This document shows, one piece after another, positions 41,866 through 49,401 of a stretch of DNA of 64,000 nt. Within the stretch, counting starts at the first letter, position 1. Each line of letters opens with the position of its first letter. The notes below the pieces were generated by a model. It had not been told where the DNA came from. It was given only the letters and a program-made list of their open reading frames with translations, and searched no databases. A program made the position numbers and the translations under genes. Origin of the DNA: an uncultured Bradyrhizobium sp. (GTDB lineage Bacteria; Pseudomonadota; Alphaproteobacteria; Rhizobiales; Xanthobacteraceae); NCBI RefSeq assembly GCF_936928535.1, contig NZ_CAKZHY010000096.1, positions 1 to 64,000 on the forward strand. Direction: 5' to 3'.

Positions 41866-42705
41866 TTAGGCCGCAGCGCGCGGCTTGGCCTTCGCCGCCA
41901 CTTCGCGCTTCGGCTTCGTCAGCACATGCGTGGTGTAGAGGGTCAGGCCGGTGAAGGCGAGGCCGCCGACGAGGTTGCCCAGCACGGTCGGGATCTCGTT
42001 CCAGATGAAATAGTCCAGGATCGAGAACTTGGCGTGCAGCATCAGGCCCGACGGGAACAGGAACATGTTCACCACGGAGTGCTCGAACACCATGTAGAAG
42101 AACACCAGGATCGGCATCCACATCGCGATCACCTTGCCCGGCACGGTGGTCGAGATCATCGCGCCGACGACGCCGGTCGAGACCATCCAGTTGCAGAGCA
42201 TGCCGCGGATGAACAGCGTCGCCATGCCGGCGGCGCCATGGGCGGCGTAGCCGAGCGTGCGGCCTTCACCGATGTTGCCGATCGCCGTGCCGACCTTGTC
42301 GGGCTCCTGGGTGAAGCCGAAGGTCGTCACGAACGCCATCATGAAAGCCACGGTCAGCGCGCCGCCGAAATTGCCGATGAAGACCAGACCCCAGTTGCGC
42401 AGGACGCCGCCGAGCGTGACGCCGGGCCGCTTGTCGAGCAGCGCGAGCGGGGAGAGCACGAAGACGCCGGTCAGAAGGTCGAAGCCCAGCAGATAAAGCA
42501 TGCAGAAGCCGACCGGGAACAGCAGCGCGCCGACGATCGGCTGGCCGGTGTTGACGTTGATGGTGACGGCGAACCACGCCGCGAGTGCCAGGATAGCGCC
42601 GGCCATGTAGGCGCGGATAACCGTATCCCGAGTGGACATGAAGATCTTGGATTCCCCAGCGTCCACCATCTTGGTGACGAATTCCGAAGGCGCGAGATAC
42701 GACAT
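41866..42705 (-). CDS. Formate/nitrite transporter family channel (FocA/NirC)
   Basis: 279 residues with six predicted membrane helices. The FNT repeats are visible (AYMAGAILALAAWFAV and FIGNFGGALTVAFMMAF). The ATG at 42705 is chosen because AAAGGA lies eight bases before it; the frame is open for 44 codons farther, but without a good start. Placed divergently from narK, it most likely moves nitrite (NirC-like), exporting or importing the product of NasC. It could also carry formate. Confidence 0.88.
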   Translation of the reverse strand: MSYLAPSEFVTKMVDAGESKIFMSTRDTVIRAYMAGAILALAAWFAVTINVNTGQPIVGALLFPVGFCMLYLLGFDLLTGVFVLSPLALLDKRPGVTLGGVLRNWGLVFIGNFGGALTVAFMMAFVTTFGFTQEPDKVGTAIGNIGEGRTLGYAAHGAAGMATLFIRGMLCNWMVSTGVVGAMISTTVPGKVIAMWMPILVFFYMVFEHSVVNMFLFPSGLMLHAKFSILDYFIWNEIPTVLGNLVGGLAFTGLTLYTTHVLTKPKREVAAKAKPRAAA

Positions 42706-43086
42706 CAGCCATTCCTTTGTGCGTGTGAAACTCGAGGCGCGACGGTTGCCGGAGCGCGCCCCGGTCAATCCGATGAACTGCACCCCGTGGGGCGGGAGCG
42801 AACTGGGCGATGTCGGCATGCACTGGGATAGCGTCACGATGACCGCGGTTCAGCGAACAGGCTTCGCTATCCTAGTGGCCGTCGGAAGCGCGATGCCCCA
42901 GGCTCACTGCAGTCATCGTTGACCTGCACGTTAAGAAGCAATCGATGTGCCAAAGGCGAGGCGGCCCGGGGCGGCTGTCTGGAGAGGGCTTCTGCCCCAC
43001 ATTTGCAGGCGATCGCGCCACGAAAATTGGCTCTCGTCGGCTGCCAAAGGGGGCCTGTGGCGAAAAGTCGGGCGGCTGCACAACTC

Positions 43087-43101
43087 TTGTGCGACGCACA
43101 A
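43087..43101. promoter_or_regulatory. Perfect 15-bp dyad upstream of narK
   Basis: TTGTGCG-A-CGCACAA, seven-base perfect arms, about 140 bases before the sigma-54-like promoter. It could be an enhancer site (for example for NtrC) or an operator for another regulator. The base pattern does not exactly fit the NtrC consensus I know. Confidence 0.5.
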
Positions 43102-43228
43102 TCAACGGGCGAATCAGCATTCAAGAATTGAGCGAGAAGCCGAAGTTTGATGCAATTATAGGCCTGTCTAAAAATCATCAATTTATATAACATATTGTTT
43201 TTGAACATGTTTTGTTTCGGGCCGCCGT

Positions 43229-43244
43229 TGGCACAAGGCTTGAA
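43229..43244 (+). promoter_or_regulatory. Near-consensus sigma-54 promoter of narK operon
   Basis: TGGCACAAGGCTTGAA. GG is followed after ten bases by GA where GC is expected; otherwise the TGGCAC-N5-TTG layout fits a -24/-12 promoter. An AT-rich stretch upstream could bend through IHF. This predicts nitrogen (RpoN/NtrC) control. Confidence 0.5.
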
Positions 43245-43270
43245 TTACCAGTTCTGACGCCATCGACGCC

Positions 43271-43323
43271 GTCACAAGCAATCAACCAATCTGTGACACC
43301 GCCCAATCGGGGGCTTTCCCCGA
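43271..43323 (+). promoter_or_regulatory. Candidate two-hairpin leader of the narK message
   Basis: First stem GTCACA / TGTGAC (43271-43297), second stem TCGGGG / CCCCGA with a five-base loop (43307-43323). Both lie between the predicted transcript start and narK. Nitrate operons are often controlled by the RNA-binding antiterminator NasT acting on paired hairpins; here the loops were not tested. Confidence 0.35.
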
Positions 43324-43386
43324 GCGTGCCGCTTTGCGTCCGCGATTTGTCGGTGTCGCGCCTTCCTAGTGAAAGGGATTTTTCCA

Positions 43387-44769
43387 ATGAGGGAAGACAG
43401 TCCGACCTGGATCTCAGAGTGGAGACCGGAGGATGAGGAGTTCTGGAATGCGACAGGCAAGACCATCGCCCGGCGTAACCTGATCTGGTCGATCGTGGCC
43501 GAGCATATCGGCTTCTCCGTGTGGCTGATCTGGAGCATCGTCGCGACCAAGCTGCCGCAGGCAGGCTTCCACTACTCGACTGATGAGCTGTTCCAGCTCG
43601 TGGCCGTCCCCGGCCTGATCGGCGCGTTGATGCGCTTCCCCTATACGTTTGCGGTGACGACTTTCGGCGGTCGCAACTGGACCATCTTCAGTGCGGCAAT
43701 CCTGTTCATTCCGACGCTGTCGCTCGCCTACTTCGTGAGCCAGCCCGAGACGCCGTTCTGGCTGATGCTGCTGATCGCTTCTACGGCGGGCCTCGGCGGC
43801 GGCAATTTCGCCTCCAGCATGACCAACATCTCGTTCTTCTTCCCTGACAGGATGAAGGGCTCGGCGCTGGGCCTCAATGCCGCTGGCGGCAATATCGGCG
43901 TCTCCAGCGTGCAGCTCCTGACCCCGATCCTGATGACCCTCGGAATCATCAACCTGTTCCAGGCGAGCCCGGTCGGCGGTGTGTACTTGCAGAATGCGGG
44001 CCTGATGTGGGTGCTGCCGATCGCGATCGCGGTGTTCGGCGCGGTGTTCTTCATGAACAACCTGACCTCGGCCAAGTCGTCGGTGAAGAACCAGCTCGCG
44101 ATCGTCAAGCGCAAGCACACCTGGATCATGGCCTATATCTACATCGGAACATTCGGCTCCTTCATCGGCTACTCTGCTGCGTTTCCGCTGCTGATCAAGA
44201 CGCAGTTTCCGACGGTGACGATCTCGATCGCGTTCCTCGGACCTCTGGTCGGGTCGCTGGCACGCCCGCTCGGCGGCTGGCTCGCCGACAAGATCGGCGG
44301 CTCCGTCATCACCTTCTGGAATTTCATCGCGATGGCGGCGGCGACGATCGGCGTGCTCTACTTCGTCGGCCAGAAGGACTTCACCGGATTCCTCACGATG
44401 TTCCTGATGCTGTTCGTGACGACCGGCATCGGCAACGGCTCGACCTACCGCATGATCCCGTCGATCTTCCGCGAAGAAAACCTCTTCAAGGTGCGCGGCA
44501 AGGGCGATGCGGCGCGCGCGATGGCGCTGAAGACGGCAAGCATCGAGAGCGGTGCGGCGGTCGGCTTCATCGGCGCGGTCGGTGCCGTCGGCGGCTATTT
44601 GATCCCGAGCAGCTTCGGCAAGTCGATCGCCGCGACCGGCGGTCCGCAGGTCGCGCTCGCGATCTTCCTCGTGTTCTACGCCTCCTGCCTTGCTCTGACC
44701 TGGTGGTTCTACTTGCGTCGCGGCCCGCAGACTGAAGGCGCGCCAAGCCTTGCCGAAGCGCGCGTGTAG
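43387..44769 (+). CDS. narK: NarK, nitrate/nitrite transporter (MFS)
   Basis: 460 residues with about twelve membrane helices. The nitrate-porter signatures are clear: GGGNFASSMTNISFFFPDRMKG in the fifth helix region and TTGIGNGSTYRMIPSIF near helix 11, the two NNP motifs that bind nitrate with conserved Arg residues. ATG at 43387 follows AAGGGA at nine bases. First gene of the narK-bjgb-flp-nasC group. It imports nitrate for NasC and may export nitrite. Confidence 0.93.
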   Translation: MREDSPTWISEWRPEDEEFWNATGKTIARRNLIWSIVAEHIGFSVWLIWSIVATKLPQAGFHYSTDELFQLVAVPGLIGALMRFPYTFAVTTFGGRNWTIFSAAILFIPTLSLAYFVSQPETPFWLMLLIASTAGLGGGNFASSMTNISFFFPDRMKGSALGLNAAGGNIGVSSVQLLTPILMTLGIINLFQASPVGGVYLQNAGLMWVLPIAIAVFGAVFFMNNLTSAKSSVKNQLAIVKRKHTWIMAYIYIGTFGSFIGYSAAFPLLIKTQFPTVTISIAFLGPLVGSLARPLGGWLADKIGGSVITFWNFIAMAAATIGVLYFVGQKDFTGFLTMFLMLFVTTGIGNGSTYRMIPSIFREENLFKVRGKGDAARAMALKTASIESGAAVGFIGAVGAVGGYLIPSSFGKSIAATGGPQVALAIFLVFYASCLALTWWFYLRRGPQTEGAPSLAEARV

Positions 44770-44787
44770 ACACTTGGCATGAAACAC

Positions 44788-44813
44788 GCTTCTCCCCGTA
44801 CGCGGGGAGAAGC
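44788..44813 (+). other. 11-bp hairpin with UACG loop between narK and bjgb
   Basis: GCTTCTCCCCG and CGGGGAGAAGC around TACG, a UNCG-class loop. There is no T-run after it, so it is unlikely to end transcription. It may block 3'-to-5' decay of the narK part and tune the ratio of the operon products. Confidence 0.7.
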
Positions 44814-44892
44814 CGCTCTGATGACGTTTGACCCATGAACTTTTTCCGCAACGACGCGGACAAAGGCAGACCGAAACAGACAGGAGACCATC

Positions 44893-45321
44893 ATGACGCC
44901 TGAGCAGATCGCCCTCGTGCAGCAAAGCTTTTCCAAGGTCGCACCGATTTCAGAAGCAGTCGCCGTGCTGTTCTACGACCGCTTGTTCGAAGTGGCGCCG
45001 TCCGTGCGCGCGATGTTTCCCGAGGACATGACCGAGCAGCGCAAGAAGCTGATGGGCATGCTCGCTGCTGTTGTTGGCGGCCTCTCGAATCTCGAAACGA
45101 TTCTTCCCGCGGCCTCGGCGCTCGCCAAGCGTCACGTCGCCTACGGCGCCAAGGCCGAGCACTATCCCGTGGTCGGCGCGACCCTGCTGTGGACCCTGGA
45201 GAAGGGCCTTGGCGAGGCCTGGACGCCCGAACTTGCAACCGCCTGGACGGACGCTTACGGCGTGCTGTCCGGCTACATGATGTCCGAGGCCTACGGCGCA
45301 ACTGCGCAGGCCGCCGAATAG
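44893..45321 (+). CDS. bjgb: Single-domain haemoglobin (Bjgb-like)
   Basis: 142 residues, a globin domain without the reductase module of flavohaemoglobin. The proximal haem ligand is probably His81 (AKRHVAYGAKAEHY) and the B10 position is Tyr28 (VLFYDRLFE). It protects against NO made as a by-product of nitrate reduction, with electrons likely from the flavoprotein encoded next. It starts after a 123-base gap holding a strong hairpin; GGAGACC lies before the ATG. Confidence 0.93.
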   Translation: MTPEQIALVQQSFSKVAPISEAVAVLFYDRLFEVAPSVRAMFPEDMTEQRKKLMGMLAAVVGGLSNLETILPAASALAKRHVAYGAKAEHYPVVGATLLWTLEKGLGEAWTPELATAWTDAYGVLSGYMMSEAYGATAQAAE

Positions 45322-45331
45322 GAGATGCCTT

Positions 45332-46549
45332 GTGAGTGAACCGCTCGTCATCGTCGGTAACGGTATGGCAGCCGCTCGTCTGGTCGACGAGCTCGCCAAG
45401 ACCGCGCTCGGCCGCTACGCGGTCGCTGTGATCGGCGAGGAGCCGCGGCTCGCTTACAACCGCGTGCTGCTCTCATCCGTGTTGGCCGGCGAGACCGGCT
45501 CGCACGAGATCGAGCTCCGGCCGGCGGACTGGTGGCGTCATCGCGGCGTCACGGTGCGCTACGGCTATCGCGTCACCGAGATCGACACCGGCCGCCGCGA
45601 GCTCAAGATCGAGGGCGACGAGAGCATGGAATATTCCAAGCTCGTGCTCGCGACGGGATCGACGCCGCTGCGGCTCAGCGTGCCCGGCGCCGATCTCTCA
45701 GGCGTGCACACTTTTCGCGACACGCGTGACGTCGATCTGCTGCTGACGCTGGCGGCGGCGAAGAAGCGTGTCGTCGTGGTCGGCGGCGGCCTGCTCGGCC
45801 TCGAGGCGGCCTATGGCCTCGCCAAAGCCGGTGCGCCCGTGACTTTGCTGCATCTGATGGACCGGCTGATGGAGCGTCAGCTCGATGGGCCGGCCGCCGA
45901 GCTGCTCAAGACGCTGGTCGAGCGCAAGGGCATCCGCGTCATGCTCAATGCCTCGACCGACCGCATCCACGGCGAGCGCCATGTCGAAGCCGTGGAGCTG
46001 GCCGACGGCAGCCAGATCGAGGCGGACGCCGTGATCTTCGCTGCCGGCATCAGGCCCAACATTGCGCTCGCCAAGGACGCCGGCATCGCGGTCAACCGCG
46101 GCATCGTCGTCAACGATGTGATGCAGACGGCGTCTCCCGACATCTTCGCGCTCGGCGAATGCGCCGAGCATCGCGGCACCTGCTATGGACTGGTCGAACC
46201 CGCCTATGAGCAGGCACGCGTTCTGGCGCGGCATCTCGGCGGCCGCCCCGCCGCCTACCAGGGCAGCGTGGTGTCGACCAATCTGAAAGTATCCGGCGTC
46301 AGCGTGTTCTCGGCCGGCGACTTCATGGGCGGTGAGGGCAGCGAGAGCCTGGTCCTGTCGGACCGTCGGCGCGGCACCTACAAGAAGCTGGTGATTTCGG
46401 ACGGATGCCTCACCGGCGCCGTGCTGATCGGCGACACGGCGGACGCGCTCTGGTACCTCGAGCTGATCCGCACCCGCGAGAAGATTGCCGCCATCCGCGC
46501 CGACATGATGTTCGGCCGCGCGCTCGCGCTTCCTTCCAAAGCTGCTTGA
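45332..46549 (+). CDS. flp: FAD-dependent NAD(P)H oxidoreductase (Flp)
   Basis: 405 residues. FAD-binding Rossmann motif IVGNGMAAARLVDEL at about 5-19 and NAD(P) motif VVVGGGLLGLEAAYGLAKAG near 145-165; C-terminal FAD contact FALGECAEHRG. It belongs to the nitrite-reductase / rubredoxin-reductase-like group of flavoproteins. In this operon type it is thought to supply electrons to NasC and the haemoglobin. GTG start with AGGAGA six bases upstream; it begins ten bases after bjgb. Confidence 0.92.
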   Translation: MSEPLVIVGNGMAAARLVDELAKTALGRYAVAVIGEEPRLAYNRVLLSSVLAGETGSHEIELRPADWWRHRGVTVRYGYRVTEIDTGRRELKIEGDESMEYSKLVLATGSTPLRLSVPGADLSGVHTFRDTRDVDLLLTLAAAKKRVVVVGGGLLGLEAAYGLAKAGAPVTLLHLMDRLMERQLDGPAAELLKTLVERKGIRVMLNASTDRIHGERHVEAVELADGSQIEADAVIFAAGIRPNIALAKDAGIAVNRGIVVNDVMQTASPDIFALGECAEHRGTCYGLVEPAYEQARVLARHLGGRPAAYQGSVVSTNLKVSGVSVFSAGDFMGGEGSESLVLSDRRRGTYKKLVISDGCLTGAVLIGDTADALWYLELIRTREKIAAIRADMMFGRALALPSKAA

Positions 46550-46564
46550 TGGAGGCGGCTTGAG

Positions 46565-49273
46565 ATGACCGTCATCGATCCCACGCTTCGCACCACCAAG
46601 ACGACCTGTCCCTATTGTGGTGTCGGCTGCGGCGTGCTCGCAACGCCCGATGGCGCAGGTGGGGCTGCGATCGCGGGCGACCCCGACCATCCCGCCAATT
46701 TCGGCCGGCTTTGCTCGAAGGGCTCCGCGCTTGGCGAGACGGTCGGGTTGCAAGGCCGGCTGCTCTACCCGATGATCCGCTGCAAGGGCGTGCTCGAGCG
46801 CGTGGCCTGGAGCGATGCGCTCGACCATGTCGCGCATCGCATGAGGCACATCGTTGCGCGCGATGGCGCTGACGCGGTCGCGTTCTATTTGTCCGGCCAG
46901 CTCCTCACCGAGGATTATTACGTCGCCAACAAGCTGATGAAGGGCTTTGTCGGCACCGCTAATGTGGACACCAATTCGCGCCTCTGCATGTCGTCCTCGG
47001 TCGCCGGCCACCGCCGCGCCTTCGGCGCCGACACCGTGCCTGGCAGCTATGAGGATCTCGACCAGGCCGATCTGCTGGTTTTCGTCGGTTCGAACGCCGC
47101 CTGGTGTCATCCGGTTCTGTTCCAGCGCATGCTCAAGAACCGCGCGGAGCGCGGCGCGCGGATGATCGTGATCGATCCGCGACGCACCGACACCGCAAGC
47201 GACGTCGATCTGTTCCTTGGCCTCAAGCCCGGTACCGACACCGCGTTGTTCTCCGGCCTGTTCGTCTATCTCGCCGACAGCGGTGCGCTGGACCAGGACT
47301 ATATAGCGCGCAATACTTCAGGCTTCGACGACGCGCTGGCGCGGGCGCGCAACATCGCCGGAAGCATCATTGCGACTGCGCTTGCGACCGGCCTCTCCGA
47401 GCAGGACGTCGCCACCTTCTTCAGGATGTTCCGCGACACGACGCGCGTGGTCACGCTGTACTCCCAGGGCGTCAACCAGTCGGCGCAGGGCACCGACAAG
47501 GTCAACGCGATCCTGAATTGCCATCTCGCCACCGGCCGCATCGGCAAGCCCGGCGCCTCGCCGTTCTCGCTCACCGGGCAGCCCAATGCGATGGGCGGCC
47601 GCGAGGTCGGCGGCCTCGCCAATATGCTGGCCGCGCATATGAGCTTCACGCCACCCGATATCGACCGGGTCAGGCGGTTCTGGAAGGCGCCGCGCATCGC
47701 GACCCATGAAGGGCTGAAGGCGGTGCAGCTGTTCGAGGCGATCAACCGCGGCGAGGTCAAGGCGCTGTGGGTGATGGGCACCAATCCCGCGGTGTCGATG
47801 CCCGACGCCGATGTCGTGCGCGAGGCGCTGAAGAAGCTCGAGCTGTTCGTCGTGTCCGAGAACGTGCTCGCCAACGATACGGTCGAAGCCGGCCCGCACG
47901 TGTTGCTGCCGGCGCTGGCGTGGGGCGAGAAGTCGGGCACGGTGACCAACTCCGAGCGCCGCATCTCGCGCCAGCGTTCGTTCCTGCCCGCGCCCGGCGA
48001 GGCGCGGCCGGACTGGTGGATCCTCAGCGAGACCGCCAAGCGTCTCGGCTTCGGCGACAGTTTTAATTACAAATCCGCTGCCGAGATTTTCCGCGAGCAC
48101 GCCGCGCTCTCGGCCTTCGAGAACGATGGCAGCCGCGACTTCGACATTGGCGCGCTGACGTCGCTATCCGACGAGGATTTCGACGCTCTGAAGCCGGTAC
48201 AGTGGCCGGCGCGCGAAGGCGCAGAACCGAAACAGCGGTTCTTCGCGGGGGGTGGCTTCTTCACCAACGACGGCAAGGGACGCTTCGTTGCGCCCGAGGT
48301 GCCGGCGCTGCGCGGCGAGACCGGCCCGTCGCGGCCCATGAGGCTCAATAGCGGGCGCATCCGCGACCAGTGGCACACCATGACGCGTACAGGCCTCAGT
48401 CAGCGGCTGGGCGCGCACCTGCCCGAGCCCTTCGTCGAGATCCATCCCGGCGATGCCAGCAAATACGGCATTGCTCACGACGGTTATGCCCGCATTACCA
48501 CCGACTACGGTCAGTGTATCCTGAAGGTCGTCGTCAGCGAACGGCAGCAGCGCGGTACGCTGTTCGTGCCGATCCACTGGAGTGCGATGAACGCTTCGCA
48601 TGGGCGCGTCGGAGCTCTGGTGCAGTCCTTCACCGATCCGTTCTCGGGGCAGCCGGAAACGAAGGCGACGCCAGCCGCGATCGCGCCTTATGAATTCGTC
48701 TTCCGCGGTTTTGCGCTGTCGCGAAAACAGTTCAATCTGCCGCCAAACCTGCTGTGGACACGCGTCACGGTCAGCGGCGGCTTCGGCTATCTCTTTGCCG
48801 ACAACGCTGACCTGTCGCGCTGGCCGGCCTGGCTCGAGAGTGTCGCCGGCGAGGATGTGGCAGAGTACCGCGATTTCGGCGGCGGCGTTTTCCGCGCGGC
48901 TTCGTTTTCGGGCGACCGTATCGAGACCTGTCTGTTCGTCGGCCCCGCGCATGATGCCGGCGACTGGGAGGTGGTGAAGAGCCTTTTCGCGGCCGATCGC
49001 GTCACCGACGATCAGCGCCGGATGCTCTTGTCCGGCAGGTCCAGCGAAGGTGCCGCCTCGACCGGCCCGATCGTCTGCGCCTGCTTCGGCGTCGGCCGAG
49101 GCACCATTTGCGAGACCATCGTATCAGGCGCGCGCACGACGGCCGAGATCGGCGCAAAACTCAAGGCCGGCACCAATTGCGGCTCCTGCATCCCCGAACT
49201 GAAGCGCCTGATTGCGACAACGGAAATAGTCGCAGCGGCTGATGAGGCCAAGCTGGCGGGCGCGGCCGGGTAG
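46565..49273 (+). CDS. nasC: NasC, assimilatory nitrate reductase catalytic subunit
   Basis: 902 residues, Mo-bisMGD family. The N-terminal [4Fe-4S] ligands are Cys15, Cys18, Cys22 and Cys50 (CPYCGVGC ... GRLCSKG). The central molybdopterin domains hold NTNSRLCMSSSV (Cys probably bound to Mo) and GTDKVNAILNCHLATGRIGKPGASPFSLTGQPNAMGGREVGG-type segments. The C-terminal [2Fe-2S] BFD-like domain has Cys838, Cys840, Cys872 and Cys875. Cytoplasmic, no signal peptide. It reduces nitrate to nitrite. GGAGG eight bases before ATG; it follows flp by 15 bases. No nitrite reductase gene lies nearby. Confidence 0.94.
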   Translation: MTVIDPTLRTTKTTCPYCGVGCGVLATPDGAGGAAIAGDPDHPANFGRLCSKGSALGETVGLQGRLLYPMIRCKGVLERVAWSDALDHVAHRMRHIVARDGADAVAFYLSGQLLTEDYYVANKLMKGFVGTANVDTNSRLCMSSSVAGHRRAFGADTVPGSYEDLDQADLLVFVGSNAAWCHPVLFQRMLKNRAERGARMIVIDPRRTDTASDVDLFLGLKPGTDTALFSGLFVYLADSGALDQDYIARNTSGFDDALARARNIAGSIIATALATGLSEQDVATFFRMFRDTTRVVTLYSQGVNQSAQGTDKVNAILNCHLATGRIGKPGASPFSLTGQPNAMGGREVGGLANMLAAHMSFTPPDIDRVRRFWKAPRIATHEGLKAVQLFEAINRGEVKALWVMGTNPAVSMPDADVVREALKKLELFVVSENVLANDTVEAGPHVLLPALAWGEKSGTVTNSERRISRQRSFLPAPGEARPDWWILSETAKRLGFGDSFNYKSAAEIFREHAALSAFENDGSRDFDIGALTSLSDEDFDALKPVQWPAREGAEPKQRFFAGGGFFTNDGKGRFVAPEVPALRGETGPSRPMRLNSGRIRDQWHTMTRTGLSQRLGAHLPEPFVEIHPGDASKYGIAHDGYARITTDYGQCILKVVVSERQQRGTLFVPIHWSAMNASHGRVGALVQSFTDPFSGQPETKATPAAIAPYEFVFRGFALSRKQFNLPPNLLWTRVTVSGGFGYLFADNADLSRWPAWLESVAGEDVAEYRDFGGGVFRAASFSGDRIETCLFVGPAHDAGDWEVVKSLFAADRVTDDQRRMLLSGRSSEGAASTGPIVCACFGVGRGTICETIVSGARTTAEIGAKLKAGTNCGSCIPELKRLIATTEIVAAADEAKLAGAAG

Positions 49274-49401
49274 GTCGCGTCCGGCACCCCATTTTGGGTA
49301 TCGGCCGGGAGCCGGCTAACTGATGGTTGCCAGAATTTTAAGCAATTCCCGCTAACGTGCATTAATTCTTACAAATTGATACTCGTTAGGGCTGGAAACG
49401 C

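Larger units (their letters stand above)
42706..43386. other. Long divergent control region between FNT channel and narK
   Basis: 681 bases. It holds a 15-bp perfect dyad (43087-43101), an AT-rich block (about 43140-43215), a near-consensus sigma-54 promoter (43229-43244) and a leader able to form two hairpins (43271-43323). The half nearer the FNT gene shows no recognised element. No protein gene is supported. Confidence 0.65.

Noticed and set aside
43201..43220. TTGAACATGTTTTG before narK as a FixK box
   Set aside because: The right half lacks CAA, so it fails the consensus; only the AT-rich nature is noteworthy.
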